From the NCBI GenBank assembly GCA_013420905.1, contig JAAXNY010000016.1, positions 124,001 to 188,000 on the forward strand: a DNA stretch of 64,000 nucleotides, given 5' to 3'. The notes below the pieces were generated by a model, which made no database searches, had not been told where the DNA came from, and saw only the letters and a list, made by a program, of their open reading frames with translations. The stretch comes from Collybia mongolica. Lineage: Eukaryota > Basidiomycota > Agaricomycetes > Agaricales > Clitocybaceae. The position numbers and the translations under genes were made by a program. This document shows, piece by piece, positions 50,110 through 61,717 of this stretch (position 1 is its first letter; each line of letters starts with the position of its first letter).

Positions 50110-51597
50110 ACGATACGGGTACCTTGAAACTGGATGTAATATGTTTTGAAACAAAATCATGGACAGAAATTAGTGTAATTATACGTTTACTTCTACAATT
50201 CGTACGCGTTACGGACTCTCGCTATGAAACCAGGCCCTTAGCTTAGATACATACCCACTGCCAGTTTGTAACCCACACCTTGAAATGTTGGAATATTCTA
50301 TGGTTAATGTCTGTCTCATGATCGCCCTTTGTTCTTCGAACTCCGAACGATCCTCGTCATACGGAGGCCCTTAAGGAGGTTCACAACGATAAAATTGCGC
50401 AGTTCGTGGTACTCAGTGTATGTATGTCGTAGTATTGCCAACGTCATCCTAAGGTTATTTACATTTATTTAATCGACCCGTAATGCCATTTACTGACATG
50501 ACAGCTGATAACCCCACCGCCGAACAAGCCTACAAGAGAATTCGGTAAATGTTAACTTCAGAGGTTCTCTATTTTACGCCGTGTGGTATACCTATCGAAA
50601 TCTTTAACCACTACTTACGGTGGGTTCATGAATGTCTGACTCAGTCAAGTCCGAGTCTAAATATACGCCTGGCCGGGACCCGCGAGCCATAGCATTTCTA
50701 ACGTACCACAGTGAGACGGGACGGTGGACTACCGCGTCACCATGTCAAATAACGGTAATGTTGGAAGACATGTCGAAGGGTAACGGGCGCTAAACATCGT
50801 GGTGGGTCGAAGCAATGAGCGCAACACCGGGTGAAGTTGTACCATTTCGAAAGTACTCAAGCACGGAAGTCCAGAAAAACAAATGGTTGTTTCAAATTTT
50901 GGAAAAGTCTGTTCATTAAGTAGAAGAACTGGAACATAACTACAACTGCAAATCCAATACTGACCTGAGTTTGCTGCGTACGAACCAATTCCCATCGAAA
51001 GCACAGATTCCCCGCGGGTCAGGGAGGTGTTATAGGTTTCTGTGAGAAGTCGCTTTCTTCCCAATGGTTGTGCCTCTACGCCATTATTTGAGTCCACACA
51101 GAAGAAAATTAGCAGAGTTGGTGGCGCGACAGGAATGATCTTGAACGGAGTGCCTGTGAGGGCAATGTTTTAACCTTCGCTTGAAAGAGAACGTACACAC
51201 ATATTTGCCCTCTACTTCGACCCACTGGTTGCTACAATCGACACATGATTTAGAGCAGTTAACCCTGAGAGACTTAAGAAAAATATATGTTTCATAGGTT
51301 GACAGAAAGCGTCTGCCTATGACACCACCAATTAGGACAGCAGAAATAGTACCTTTGTCCTTGGAGAGCCCTTGGGCCCAAAAACTAGGGGCACGCGTCG
51401 TGGACTTCGGAGACACTTTTAGAAAAACAATAGGTTGGGACCGCGGTGTCAAAAATGTTGGCATTTTCAGAGTCTTGGTCAACGGGTGCATGGCATTCTT
51501 TACTTGGTATTTTCATCCCGAACGCTCGCGTCGAGCACCGTAACAAACCTTATAGGTGGTGCCGAGATGCGGAGGCCAAGAAGGTAACTGTTGGGGG
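50110..51597. other. Intergenic region between GFAT and hydrophobin 1
   Basis: Minus-strand frames at 50729-51097 and 51084-51491 have no motif and no good splice linkage. I see no gene here. Confidence 0.4.
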
Positions 51598-51604
51598 TAT
51601 AAAA
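51598..51604 (+). promoter_or_regulatory. TATA box of hydrophobin 1
   Basis: TATAAAA, 89 bases before the ATG at 51687. Hydrophobin 2 has the same heptamer 96 bases before its start. Confidence 0.7.
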
Positions 51605-51686
51605 GACATACGAAAAGCTAGTTCTTCAGTTGAACAGCTGGAAGAATTCCAATTCTCACTGAACGACCTCTATCTCCTCAATTTAT

Positions 51687-52246
51687 ATGTGTGCCTCTGC
51701 TGCCTTTGTCCTCGCCCTTCCCCTTCTTGCAGCCGCCAGCGCGGTTCCCCGCACCGAGTCCAATGGCCACTGCAATACTGGCCCTATCCAGTGCTGTAAC
51801 TCTGTTCAGGCTGTAAGGTTTATCTTCTGTATTAGAGAAAAAATCGCGACCAATTTGGGGTATCTTTACAGGCCAACACTCCACACATTGGTGGTCTCCT
51901 TGGCATTTTGGGCATCGTTCTCGGTCCTGTTACTGGCCTTGTTGGATGCAAGTTATCGAAGGTGAACAGGACCATAGTTGGAGCTGAAATTCTCTCACAC
52001 AATGAACTGCAGTCCTCTTAGTGTTATCGGTATCGGAGGAAATTCCTGGTATGTATAAACCCTGGTACTGCAGAAAGCCTTTCCAGGTGCTGACCTCCCG
52101 TCAAGTACCGCTCAACCCGTCTGCTGCACCAACAACCATTTCGTAAGGACTAGCCGCTTATCAACTGGAACCGATGCTTACTCACCGAATTATTTCAGAA
52201 TGGCTTGATCAATATTGGCTATTCTCCCATCAACATTAACCTTTGA
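51687..52246 (+). CDS. Class I hydrophobin lacking the eighth cysteine
   Basis: Hydrophobins are small secreted proteins that self-assemble into amphipathic films on hyphae and fruit bodies; four disulfides join eight Cys. Five short exons: 51687-51812, 51872-51951, 52013-52048, 52106-52142 and 52199-52246. The signal peptide is short (MCASAAFVLALPLLAAASA). Then come CNTGPIQCC (Cys 1-3), a Gly/Leu/Ile-rich loop LLGILGIVLGPVTGLVGC (Cys 4), SVIGIGGNSC (Cys 5, its codon split by an intron) and PVCC (Cys 6-7). The end reads NGLINIGYSPININL: where the paralogue has Cys 8 (ALGCTPINVNV) this gene has Tyr (TAT for TGT). One disulfide should be lost, so the gene may be decaying or changed in function. 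The spacing is class I. Confidence 0.88.
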
Positions 52247-53202
52247 AGGAAACATCGTATAACTATCTCACGTCGGAGATAGGTCCTAGTGTGAAGAGGT
52301 ATGGCCGCGTTGTACGACTCATAATGTGTTTTTTATCGCGACTTGTGACGCTCTGTTCTGCTTTTAGTAATGGGGAAAATGTGTCAGGGAACCTTGATCT
52401 ATTACTTCAGAATTTTGCCTCATGCTTGTGCCAGGTAGCCAGCGCTAAATCCGCTGGAGGTTCCGCGCTGCAAACAGAAACCCCAAGAAGATACGGGGAT
52501 TAAAGCCGAGTTCGAGCTCGAACGGTGCGAGGACAGACAAGTGGTCGACGAGATAACTATACTTGACACTGGAAGACCTAGATCCCGGTTGCCACAGTAT
52601 TCAATTCTAGAATAACTCGTTCGACGGATGCTTCAGAGTGCCGCACTAGCTTTCGTAGTAAGCATTCAGGGAAAATTGGGTTGAGAAAATCTCGGCCAGC
52701 CGATTATTACACCCGCCCCGGGTATGAGGGCCTAGGACTTTGAGCCCATGCGAAATTGGTGGGGAAACAGCCAAAAACGTATGGATAACGCATCTGTGTC
52801 CGTTATAATACGAGAAGGGTATCAATGAAGGACGCGTTATCTATGCGTGCTTAAGGCCCAGACGTTATATGTCGTTTTTCGTGAGTCGCCACCAATAGAA
52901 AAGAACCAGTTGCCTGAAATACATCACCATCTCCAGGATTATATTTTTTCGGCTCCACTTCGTAGAATGACCCAGATGACTATCGAAGGGCGGAAATGAT
53001 GGTCCGCTGTACGGAATACCGCGATCGATCGTGCGACTTATATATTTCTGCGATAGGAAAGGTCGTGAAAAAGAATAGACGTAGTGCCGCGCTTTCCATA
53101 CCTACAGGCTTCTCGCCTTCTTTCCAAGCTCCAAGGCGAAACACCGCTGGAGCCTTCCGCCTGACGACGGCGTGCGGAGTCCAAATGGTGGTTCAAAGGG
53201 TG
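52247..53202. other. Spacer between the two hydrophobin genes
   Basis: No gene recognised. The right part is the promoter of hydrophobin 2. Confidence 0.4.
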
Positions 53203-53209
53203 TATAAAA
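53203..53209 (+). promoter_or_regulatory. TATA box of hydrophobin 2
   Basis: TATAAAA in the context GTGTATAAAAGCC, 96 bases before the ATG at 53299. Confidence 0.7.
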
Positions 53210-53298
53210 GCCTGGCCCGCCAAAGGACATTGCTCCTCAGTCGAAAACCCTACGGTACAACGCACCACAATCTCAGCAATCCACCCCTCCCTAACAAA

Positions 53299-53858
53299 AT
53301 GTTTTCTCGCACCTTTGCTTTGTCTGCTCTTGTCCTCACCCTCCCACTCCTCGCAGCTGCTGGTGCTGTTCCTCGAACGGATCCCGTCAACCAATGCAAC
53401 ACTGGGACCCCCCAATGTTGCGAATCTGTCAAAGATGTAAGATACGCGTCGCAAATAACTGTGATAATTAACCTGATAGCATACGTATAGGCAAAGGACT
53501 CGGATCTTTCGGGTAATTTAGGCCTCGACCTTGGATCTATCATAGGCCTTGTCGGTAGTGAGTGCATGGGACCGACCACAACGTAACTATTTGCACTTGG
53601 CTGACACCTTTCCCAGAGAATTGCAGTCCCATCACTGTAATCGGCACAGGGGGCAAAAACTCTTGGTACGTGGTTGTCTGGCTCGCCCATCGCTTGCTTG
53701 GGTACTAACTCGTCGTGATAGCTCATATCAACCAGTCTGCTGCACTAACAACTCCTTCGTGAGTACTGCATATCTTTGTAAGGTTGAGGGTTTGTTTGAC
53801 TCGTATTTAGAATGGTGTCATCGCGTTGGGTTGTACACCCATTAACGTAAACGTTTGA
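53299..53858 (+). CDS. Class I hydrophobin
   Basis: Paralogue of the gene at 51687-52246 with the same five-exon plan and total length, in direct orientation 1.6 kb away. The signal peptide reads MFSRTFALSALVLTLPLLAA. All eight Cys are present: CNTGTPQCC, then KNCSPITVIG, GKNSC (codon split by an intron), YQPVCC and ALGCTPINVNV at the end, with TGA at 53856-53858. The loop between Cys 3 and Cys 4 is shorter than in hydrophobin 1 (about 23 residues rich in Leu, Gly and Asp). Expected role: surface coat of aerial hyphae or fruit bodies. The second exon contains the NLGLDLGSIIGLVG stretch, typical of the amphipathic loop. Confidence 0.93.
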
Positions 53859-54544
53859 ACGGAGGAGTGCTGTCCTTCGAGTTCAAGGAGCAGTAGGAGT
53901 GCGGGAGTGCGAAGCGGTATTTCATTGCTAGATCTGTCATTGGGCTGAATACGAAGTTACCGCGCATAATTTTGCAACATCATTCTGCACAAATGAGTTT
54001 CTAGATTGTCAGGATAAACCTCGTTGGCGGGTACTGGTCGATTTGAGCAGTTGGCAGCCCTCACTCACTCATTAAGCACTACGGGGGCATATAAACTCCG
54101 TAAAAAGACGCCTGACGACGAGGCATACTGCTGCTGCCTAGGGATATGCGCATCGACCAATTAAATGGAGGAAAACAGACAAGAAGGTTCAATTTGTGTT
54201 TATGGCACTGCCACTGTGTGATCGGGCAGTATCCTAATTCGGAATAGTTTAGGGCTAATTTGTCCCTGTCACTGCCCTAATCACTATGTATGATAGATCA
54301 TAACCTCTATATTAGCGCTCTGAAGATTTAGAAACTATACAACGCAACTGAACGCGAATGTTCCAACTGGGCACTCAGAATCTAGAAAATTTAGGGTAGA
54401 TATGTGTTCGCCGAGTCTCCGACGCGTAGTCATACCTGCTGACATAGCTCGTGCCGACATCACTGGCATGGCATCTTGGGAAGTCTCAACATGTGCTCAT
54501 CCGCATAGGATGCGCAAGTAAATCTCTCCCATAACCATACGACC
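53859..54544. other. Intergenic region left of the P450 gene
   Basis: No gene recognised; it should hold the 3' end of hydrophobin 2 and the P450 promoter. Confidence 0.4.
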
Positions 54545-56888
54545 ATGGCCCTCCATTCCCTTGGAGACCTCTTTTCCAATTACTCATTCTCGCATATTCA
54601 GCTACGGTTTTTGGGTTATGAAATCACTATTCTCTCCGGGTCTCTGGCCATCCTGATCGGTTTTGTGGTGTCGAGGATCATGAAGTTGATGGATGGTATA
54701 GAGGTTTGTTTATCCTATTTTAAATCGATTTTTGAAGCCTAGAGAAGTTCATCCTTTGCAGGCCGTAAATCATATGCCCGGGTATCGCGTCCCATTCCAA
54801 CCACTGAATTTACCTGGGGTAATCCTACCGACTACTTGGTGGAATCCCGGACTTTCGTTTCCGTGGCTATGGCGATCACATAGTATGTTCTCCACCCCGT
54901 ATCAGCACTTATTGGGACTTACTGCTGGCGGGAAGTGTATAAGAAATTTCAGAGCGAGACTGTGTCCGTCGTTCCCTTCCTCAGAGGGCTTCCCGGAATC
55001 TACACTTCCAACCTAGATGTAGCCCGACAGGTTGCAGGCGGTGGGCACAAGTCAAGTTTTGTGAAGCCCGAGGCGGCTAGTCAAGCTTTACTGTGAGCAT
55101 CGCACTCCGAGGGGATATACAATTTCGAACTTCTCGTTTCAGGTTGTGGGGCATGAATCTTGTTGCAGCAGATAGAGAGACATGGAGGAAGCACAGGCGC
55201 ATCATGGGCCCCGCATTCAACAATACCCTGTAACTCAAACTGTTTGCTTTCAGGTTTAGGTGCCCCGTCTGATACCTCCACAGGTACCAAATGGTATGGT
55301 CGGAAACGCTGGAAACATACCGTGAAATGATTTCTGCAGAGGGATGGGACAAGGGAGACACCATTGATGTGCCCGTCATTCAAGCATTGACCTTCAAGGT
55401 ATATGATCCCAACCAATACGACTCCTAGTCTAACTCTCCCTTCTGTGTCCAGCTCGCCTTGCTAATTATTGGAAAATGTGGTTTCGGGTTCTCCTTCAAC
55501 TGGACCGCCCCACCAAGAGCTCCTGACGGCAGCATATCTGTCCAAGAAGCCCTTCGCATTGTGGCTGATACGCACATGTGGGCTATCGCTGCCCCGAAGT
55601 GGGTATTACGCCTGCCCTTCCAAAAGTGCGCATTCCGGTATTATGCGGGTATGACAATATTAAGGACGCATCTAGGTTCAAAGTAATGCGCGAAGCGCAC
55701 GATCAGCTGAGGTCGTTCATGCAGGCCCAGGTCGCGGAACGTAAAACTGAAATCAAGGGCCAGAATGCGACGGACGAACGGGATGCATTTACTATGCTTA
55801 TCAGAGCCAATGAAGATGAATCTGGGAAACTGCAGCTCAGTGATCAAGAATTGGTATGCGCTTTTAGTGAAAACAAACAACGTGGGATCTAGCTGATGTC
55901 CAACCACAAAACAGATCGGAAATGTTTTCGTCATGTTGTTCGCCGGACACGGTATACAAAGGAAATTCTCCATCGAAACCCCTCGCTGATGAGTGGACAT
56001 ACGCAGAAACGACCGCACACACTCTAGCAGCGACTCTAGGATTCCTCGGTCTCTACGAAGAAATTCAGAACGAGGTTGTGGAGCAAATCCTTTCCGTCGT
56101 TGGATATGATCGCGATCCTGTATGATTCCCATTTTCTGTAATAATTTCTTGTTAATTCATTCGCTTTGTACACAGGCCCTCGAAGACTATTCCAAACTCG
56201 ACAGGGTCGTCGCGGTATTCTATGAGGCGCTACGACTGTTCCGTGAGCCCCAGCCCAGGTCCATTGGATGCGGGTGGGTCATGCTGATCGTTTTTTCATT
56301 GCTCTAGCTGCTGGTCATATCTTGATTCGTGAAGCATATGAAGACACAGTTCTCCAAATTCCCAACCCACCCGGCCAGGACGGTACTACGACATTTCCCG
56401 TACCGAAGGGGGTGCAAGTTGTAGTCGACATGATCGGCGTCCGTGAGTACTTGTATAACCAACGTCTAGGTTGCGCCTCATTGCGTGATCACCGCAGAAT
56501 ACAATCCTCGTTATTTCGATGATCCTGAAAAATACAAGCCCTCGCGGTGGTACGGCTCTGTCAATGAGTCCGAGGCGTTTTCCGCCTTCAGCATTGGTGG
56601 GTATTTTTCCTTTCCAATGACCCTTCCGCCCAGTATCCACGCCAACCTCCCATATATGAATTGCTCATATTGTTTATAGGACCTAGAGCATGTATTGGGA
56701 GAAAATTTGCCACGACAGAATCAGTAGCATTTCTTACCATGCTTCTGCGCGACTGGAAGGTGCAGCCGACGCTCCGGCCTGGGGAGAGCCGGGAGCAGTG
56801 GCGTGAGAGGGTCTTGGACGCAAGGTTGGTGTTGACCTTGGGAGTTGCGGATGTACCAGTGAGGTTTACAAGGAGGTCGAGAGAATGA
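54545..56888 (+). CDS. Cytochrome P450 monooxygenase
   Basis: Haem-thiolate monooxygenase anchored in the endoplasmic reticulum; the substrate cannot be told. The N-terminus has a membrane segment (ITILSGSLAILIGFVVSRIM). About eleven exons join in frame and give LWGMNLVAADRETWRKHRRI (C-helix WxxxR), the I-helix oxygen motif AGHETTAHTLAA (its Glu codon split by an intron), YEALRLFPAGHILIRE, where the ExxR Glu-Arg pair lies, PKGVQVVVDMIG, RYFDDPEKYKPSRWYG (PERF-like region) and FSIGPRACIGRKFA with the haem Cys. It ends FTRRSRE with TGA at 56886-56888. All diagnostic motifs are intact. Length, about 550 residues, is normal for basidiomycete P450s of the fatty-acid or terpenoid type, but family number needs a database search. 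Confidence 0.92.
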
Positions 56889-57517
56889 GTGGGGAGAATT
56901 AAGAGCCATCTTTGGAAGGAAGTAGGGGTGGTGGATCCGTCTCTTCCGGGTTTCTTTGTTGTGGATAGTGCTAACTCTTTCGTCACTGCTTTTCCACCAT
57001 TTTTAAATGTACCATCATGATCACGCCAATAATCATGTAGGGGCTGGAGACTTGGGAAGGTATTTGAGGCTGTGGTCAATGTCCTCGGAGTGGGACTCAT
57101 CTGTTTTTGATCCTTCCTCCAGCGCGTCACGCGACATTGTTTTCGCTTCTATGCTGTCAAAGACTCTCCACATCCAAGCCTCAATCCATCACTTAGAAGC
57201 CCATGCTAAGGCCCCTGAATACACCCTCGAAAGTTGAACCCCGCGTTCGAGACGAGCACCATCATCCATGATCCTACCTACTACTGAAGCTACCGTAGAA
57301 GTAAGCTGGCAGGTGCTGTCATCGTTTTTTGGGTAACGTTGGTGCTGCGGTCTGCCTGCGGATGGCAGTGGTGTGGAGAAGCACTGCCAGGGCGCCAGGG
57401 GTTGTCCGAGCCCGCATCATGCTATAAGGGGGATGTTCGCCTCCAGGCAGTAACATTAAAAAGCCCAACGTGTACAGTTTTTTGCCAACCCAACCCCCTC
57501 ACAACTACCCCACGTCA
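56889..57517. other. Intergenic region between P450 and syntaxin genes
   Basis: No gene recognised in 629 bases; a plus-strand frame at 57007-57237 has no motif. The promoter of the syntaxin gene ends in a C/A-rich stretch before 57518. Confidence 0.4.
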
Positions 57518-58836
57518 ATGGACCGTCTAGCCGCATCTCAAGTGCGTACATCCTTATCTCGTTTATTCTTGCCGAGCTGGAATATCGTAGACTCAACGGC
57601 CGCAAGTCCATGAGATGTCCGCCCGGGACCCACATATGCAGGATGGAGGCGCTATCTCCGATTTCCTTTCCGAGGCAAGGATATTTTCAAGTTACAGACA
57701 ATTCGATAGTGTTTCTTATGTGTCCACCCAGAGTATCTCGATTCAACAGGGAATTAAGCGAATCAATGCCAACATTGCAAAAATCTCCACGCTGCACGCG
57801 CGCTTAATGAATGCTATCGACGAACAGCAGAAGGAGCAAGACACCGTCAACCTAGACAACCTCACCAACGAAACGCGAAGCCTAAGCAACAGCTTAAAGG
57901 ATAGGATCAAGGGTCTGGAAAGTTTGCCACCAGGGCCGGATACGCAGATGAGGCGGAATCGGGTGCGTGTCATACTTCAACCCGATTTCAGAGAAAGGTT
58001 TTGTTTCCTAACCGAATGTTTAGACTGCCCTTCTCCGTTCGAAGTTTCTTGAGGCTCTACAAAACTACCAACGGGTCGAGAAAGACGCCCAAGTCAAGTC
58101 CAGGCAGCGCGTTGAGAGGCAGCTAAAGATTGGTGCGTATTCTATGATACCGCCGTCTTTAAGTTGCGTGTCCCTGAATAATACGAAAAAAAAATGTAGT
58201 GAAACCGGATGCAACTGCTGAAGAAGTAAACACCGTGCTTGAGGGTGGAGGACAGCAGATATTCGTAAGTACACATGTATGGGCCAGGTGATTGGGCGCT
58301 GATATTATTTGCAACTAGTTTTCATCAACAGGTCGATATGGGGAATCACGGAGTGCATACAAGGAGGTTCAGGAACGACAACAGAGCTTGAAAAAGCTAG
58401 AGCAAACCCTTGCAGATCTCGCTCAGCTAGTTGTGGATGTACGTGTATTCCCTCTCATTGCTGAGTACCATATTCCATCTTATTTATCGCCCTTGCCATA
58501 AGATGGGAATGCTAGTCGAGAAGCAAGATGAAACCTTCAATGATATTCAGGCTACGGCGCGAGCCGTGGAGGATGATACGGAGAAAGCGTTTGTCCACTC
58601 CTTTTTTTTTCACTGCTTCCTGACGATGCTTACGTCCAATTCGTAGTGTTGGCCACACACGAAACGCGGTTATACATGGTATGCATTTTGGCTATCTATA
58701 ATCTTTCCGAGATCACACTGATCAGAGGACAGCTATCTCGTATCGCAAAGGGAGGCGAATATGTTTCTTCATTGCCCTTTTCGTCGTGATAGTTCTAGCG
58801 ATCGTTCTCGCTGCGGTATTTGGGACTCGGAAGTAG
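57518..58836 (+). CDS. Syntaxin, plasma-membrane Qa-SNARE (Sso1/2-like)
   Basis: Target SNARE that pairs with SNAP-25-type and synaptobrevin-type partners to fuse secretory vesicles with the plasma membrane. Short exon 1 (MDRLAASQ) splices to TQRPQVHEMSARDPHMQDGG. Then ISIQQGIKRINANIAKIS starts the Habc helices, with LRSKFLEALQNYQRVEKDAQ and SRQRVERQLKIVKPDATAEE. The SNARE motif begins GRYGESRSAYKEVQERQQSL and carries the central-layer Gln in LVEKQDETFNDIQ. The last exons give VGHTRNAVIH, the basic KGRR and a membrane anchor (FFIALFVVIVLAIVLAAVF) ending GTRK with TAG at 58834-58836. The intron after FLSE (about 57676-57732) seems to begin with GC instead of GT; without it the protein gains 19 residues not usual in the family. 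Nothing else odd was seen. Confidence 0.9.
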
Positions 58837-59430
58837 TTGCTTTTTCGGTTATGGACTTCATTTTGTTCCAATATGCCGCCTTCAGGACTAGCTTTAGAAC
58901 TAGATCGCGTTCACTCGTCACCGCTAACATAATGGTGCTTCGAAGCTCCAAGTTCCAAGTAATATATATCTATGGTTACATGTTTTTATGATGTCGGTTA
59001 CTTCTTCACCCAGTGAAGTAAAATCATGATAAGATAAGAAATAAATTGGGTCTCCTGCCTGACCTTGTTCGTTCTTCCATCAGGAATATATTGACTAGGC
59101 CTGACTCTTTCCTACCTGCCAAGGGCTTTCACTCGAATCTCCCTCGATGGAACTAACGACATGCTAAGGCCTTACATTACCTACGTGGAACTCATCTGTT
59201 TATAGGTCGGCCCCTCATCCGTATTCTCCAGACTCGAGCTTTACTGGAGCCCGCATACAAAGCGTCATAGATGTTCATCGCAAAAATGGCGCTTCACACG
59301 GTCGCGGTGGATCATGGATTCCTGTCATCGATCAGGCTCAGGAATGAGTGTCTTGGAGTTTGAGGCGTGACCAACTATGAATCGATTCGATTGTCCCATC
59401 GTCATCGTGTTGGAGAGTTTGGAGAGGTCA
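58837..59430. other. Intergenic region between syntaxin and alcohol dehydrogenase genes
   Basis: No gene recognised; frames are short and without motifs. Confidence 0.4.
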
Positions 59431-59437
59431 TATATAT
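59431..59437 (+). promoter_or_regulatory. TATA box of the alcohol dehydrogenase gene
   Basis: TATATAT, 71 bases before the ATG at 59502, followed by a C/T-rich leader. Confidence 0.55.
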
Positions 59438-59501
59438 TTGGTGTGTTTTACTCTGCCTCTCCTAATTCTTCTTTCCCCTCACACCCAAACTTGCGCCCCT
59501 C

Positions 59502-61077
59502 ATGTCCCAAAAAATTCCGAAGACTCAAAAAGCCGCGATTGTTGCATCAAGCGGCGAAGACATCGAAGTGAAAGATGATCATCCAGTCAAATCACAAGCG
59601 GATCTCGCACCAGGCGAATGCCTCATAAAGCTTCATTGTACGGGCGTATGCCATACCGATCTCCACGCAGCACTGGGAGACTGGCCTGTAGAAGCAAAGA
59701 CTCCGCTCATTGGCGGACACGAAGGCGTGGGCGACATTGTCGCTATTGGCTCACATACCTCAGCAAGCCCAGTCAAGGTTGGGGATCGTGTTGGAATCAA
59801 ATGGCTTGCAGACTCGTAGGGTTTGCCTCCTTTATTCCTTGGATGAATGTTCATATATGCATAGTTGTCTCCATTGCGAACAATGTCGTAAAGGTCGGGA
59901 ACAAAGTGGGCTTATTCCGCTCGTTAGTTTCTAGCTCGCAACTAATTGCATGGGCTTTAGATTGCCTTGATGCAAAATTAAGCGGCTTTAACGTCGATGG
60001 GACGTTCTCGGAATATGTCGTATGCCTGAAACATGTATCAAATCTCTACACTCTTGACAATGAGCTTTTTGTTAGGTATCTTATGTACACCATGTGACTC
60101 CCATCCCGGACGGTCTTGACAGTAAAGAGGCAGCGTCTATCCTCTGTGCTGTGAGTGCTCGTCGTATGTACAAAGTCGTGACTGAGACCTACACTATCCA
60201 GGGTTTAACGGTCTACCGTGCCTTAAAATACAGTCAAACCACCCCCGGTGACTGGGTGGTTGTTCCCGGTGCGGGAGGTGGCCTTGGACATCTCGGTAAT
60301 TGACACTTTCCCATACACCCGCTTCTTTAGTTCTAATAACACATATTCAGCTATTCAATACGCAAAATACATGGGCCTACGTGTGATAGCAGTTGGTATG
60401 TTTTCAGCTTTCCTGCTTCCAAGATCGGCTTCTAATATTCTTTTAAATTTTGGCTAGATTCCGGAGAAGAAAAGAAGAAGCTTTGTTCAGATCTCGGAGC
60501 TGACCATTGGATTGATTTTAAGGAATGCAAAGACATAGTTGCTGATATCACAGCTGCGACTGAAGGCCTTGGCGCACATTCAGTTGTGATTACCGCACCC
60601 GTGAGCATGTTTCGCCTTCGCCAACAAGGCCTCTCTTCTGACCCTTTCAAAGGGTTCTAGTTACCAAGACGCTGTCGGATACATTCGCAAGGGGGGCACC
60701 ATCATGGCAGTCGGGCTCCCTGGAAAAGCCACATTGGAGGCTTCCATCTTCTTTACCGTTTTCAAGGTACCAACAGTACTCTTACCTTTTTGGGCCTCCT
60801 GAAGCTTACACATCCTTGTATGCTATTTGTTCGTAGAGCATTAGCATCCTTGGCTCCTATGTGGGAAACCGACAGGATGCGATAGAATCCCTTTCAATCG
60901 CTGCGCGCGGTGGGGTAAAATGCCACTTTGCTGTGAAGAAATTGGACGATATTCAGGAGTCAGTCAAACCGTCTTGTAATGTCCGTAAACAACCTAACAC
61001 CGCAATAACCTAGAGTGTACAAGGAATTTCAAGAGGGAACCGTCGCAGGCCGTGTCGTCGTTGACATGACACTGTAA
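59502..61077 (+). CDS. Zinc alcohol dehydrogenase (medium-chain, ADH1 type)
   Basis: Interconverts alcohols and aldehydes with NAD; cytosolic. About nine exons join in frame. Exon 1 carries the catalytic zinc ligands in TGVCHTDLHAALGDWP and GGHEGVGDIVAIG, then GDRVGIKWLADS. The next exon opens CLHCEQCRKGREQ and is joined by a further intron to NC, giving the four Cys of the structural zinc. Then FSEYVVSYVHHVTPIPDGLD, SKEAASILCAG, TPGDWVVVPGAGGGLGHLA (dinucleotide-binding glycines), AIQYAKYMGLRVIAVDSGEE (Asp after the second strand fits NAD), GSSYQDAVGYIRKGGTIMAV and SISILGSYVGNRQDAIE. It ends GRVVVDMTL with TAA at 61075-61077. No defect seen; length about 350 residues is normal. Confidence 0.94.
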
Positions 61078-61703
61078 ATTTATAAACGACGGGATTAGAC
61101 TCTTGTATTCTAGTGAGGCCTAACAAACTATGTGTATAATAGCATTACAACAGGACAAAAAATCTAGTACCTATAAAATAAACATGAGTATCATCAACGA
61201 CAAAAATAAGGTGTAGGTTAGAAGATGCATTGAGTGGTGATATGGAGCCAGAGTTTAAAGGTAAACGACGGTCCATGAAACGAAAAAAAAAAAAAATTGA
61301 TCGAGAAGTGAAGAAGAATTGAACCCACGTGAGATGCGTCTCGTCTATACTTACGTCCTCTACACCCCCATAGAACGAACATGTCGATGAGCCCAAGCGT
61401 ACCAAGTCAGATACCATAAATGCCCAAAGTCAGCAACCTTGAAAGCACTGTAGCACCAAACCGGGTAGTACAGTAGTGAGTTGCAAATCATTGTCTCTCA
61501 ATCCTAAGTTAACGGTCAAAGCCGACATCGTTGCTAGCGCTATCAGCGCTGAACCCCAGTGAGAAATGTGTTGACGTGCGTCGACACCATCCGATCAAAA
61601 CCGATCTGTCAGATAACGTCACGCTGAGCCACTCATTGGCAGTAATGCTGACCTTCTCTGGCGCCATCTGATTGTGACATTTGGAAACAGAAAAACCGAT
61701 GTT
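61078..61703. other. Region between alcohol dehydrogenase gene and LINE insertion
   Basis: No gene recognised. A run of 14 A lies at 61283-61296. It could be a tail of an older retroposed fragment, but no target duplication was seen next to it. Confidence 0.4.
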
Positions 61704-61717
61704 ATTCGTCTATCTAC
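61704..61717. repeat. Left target-site duplication of the LINE
   Basis: ATTCGTCTATCTAC at 61704-61717 recurs exactly at 62917-62930, directly after the poly(A) tail. Confidence 0.85.

Noticed and set aside
61283..61296. Second LINE tail at the A14 run
   Set aside because: No target duplication or coding remnant was found next to it, so it is only a homopolymer on present evidence.
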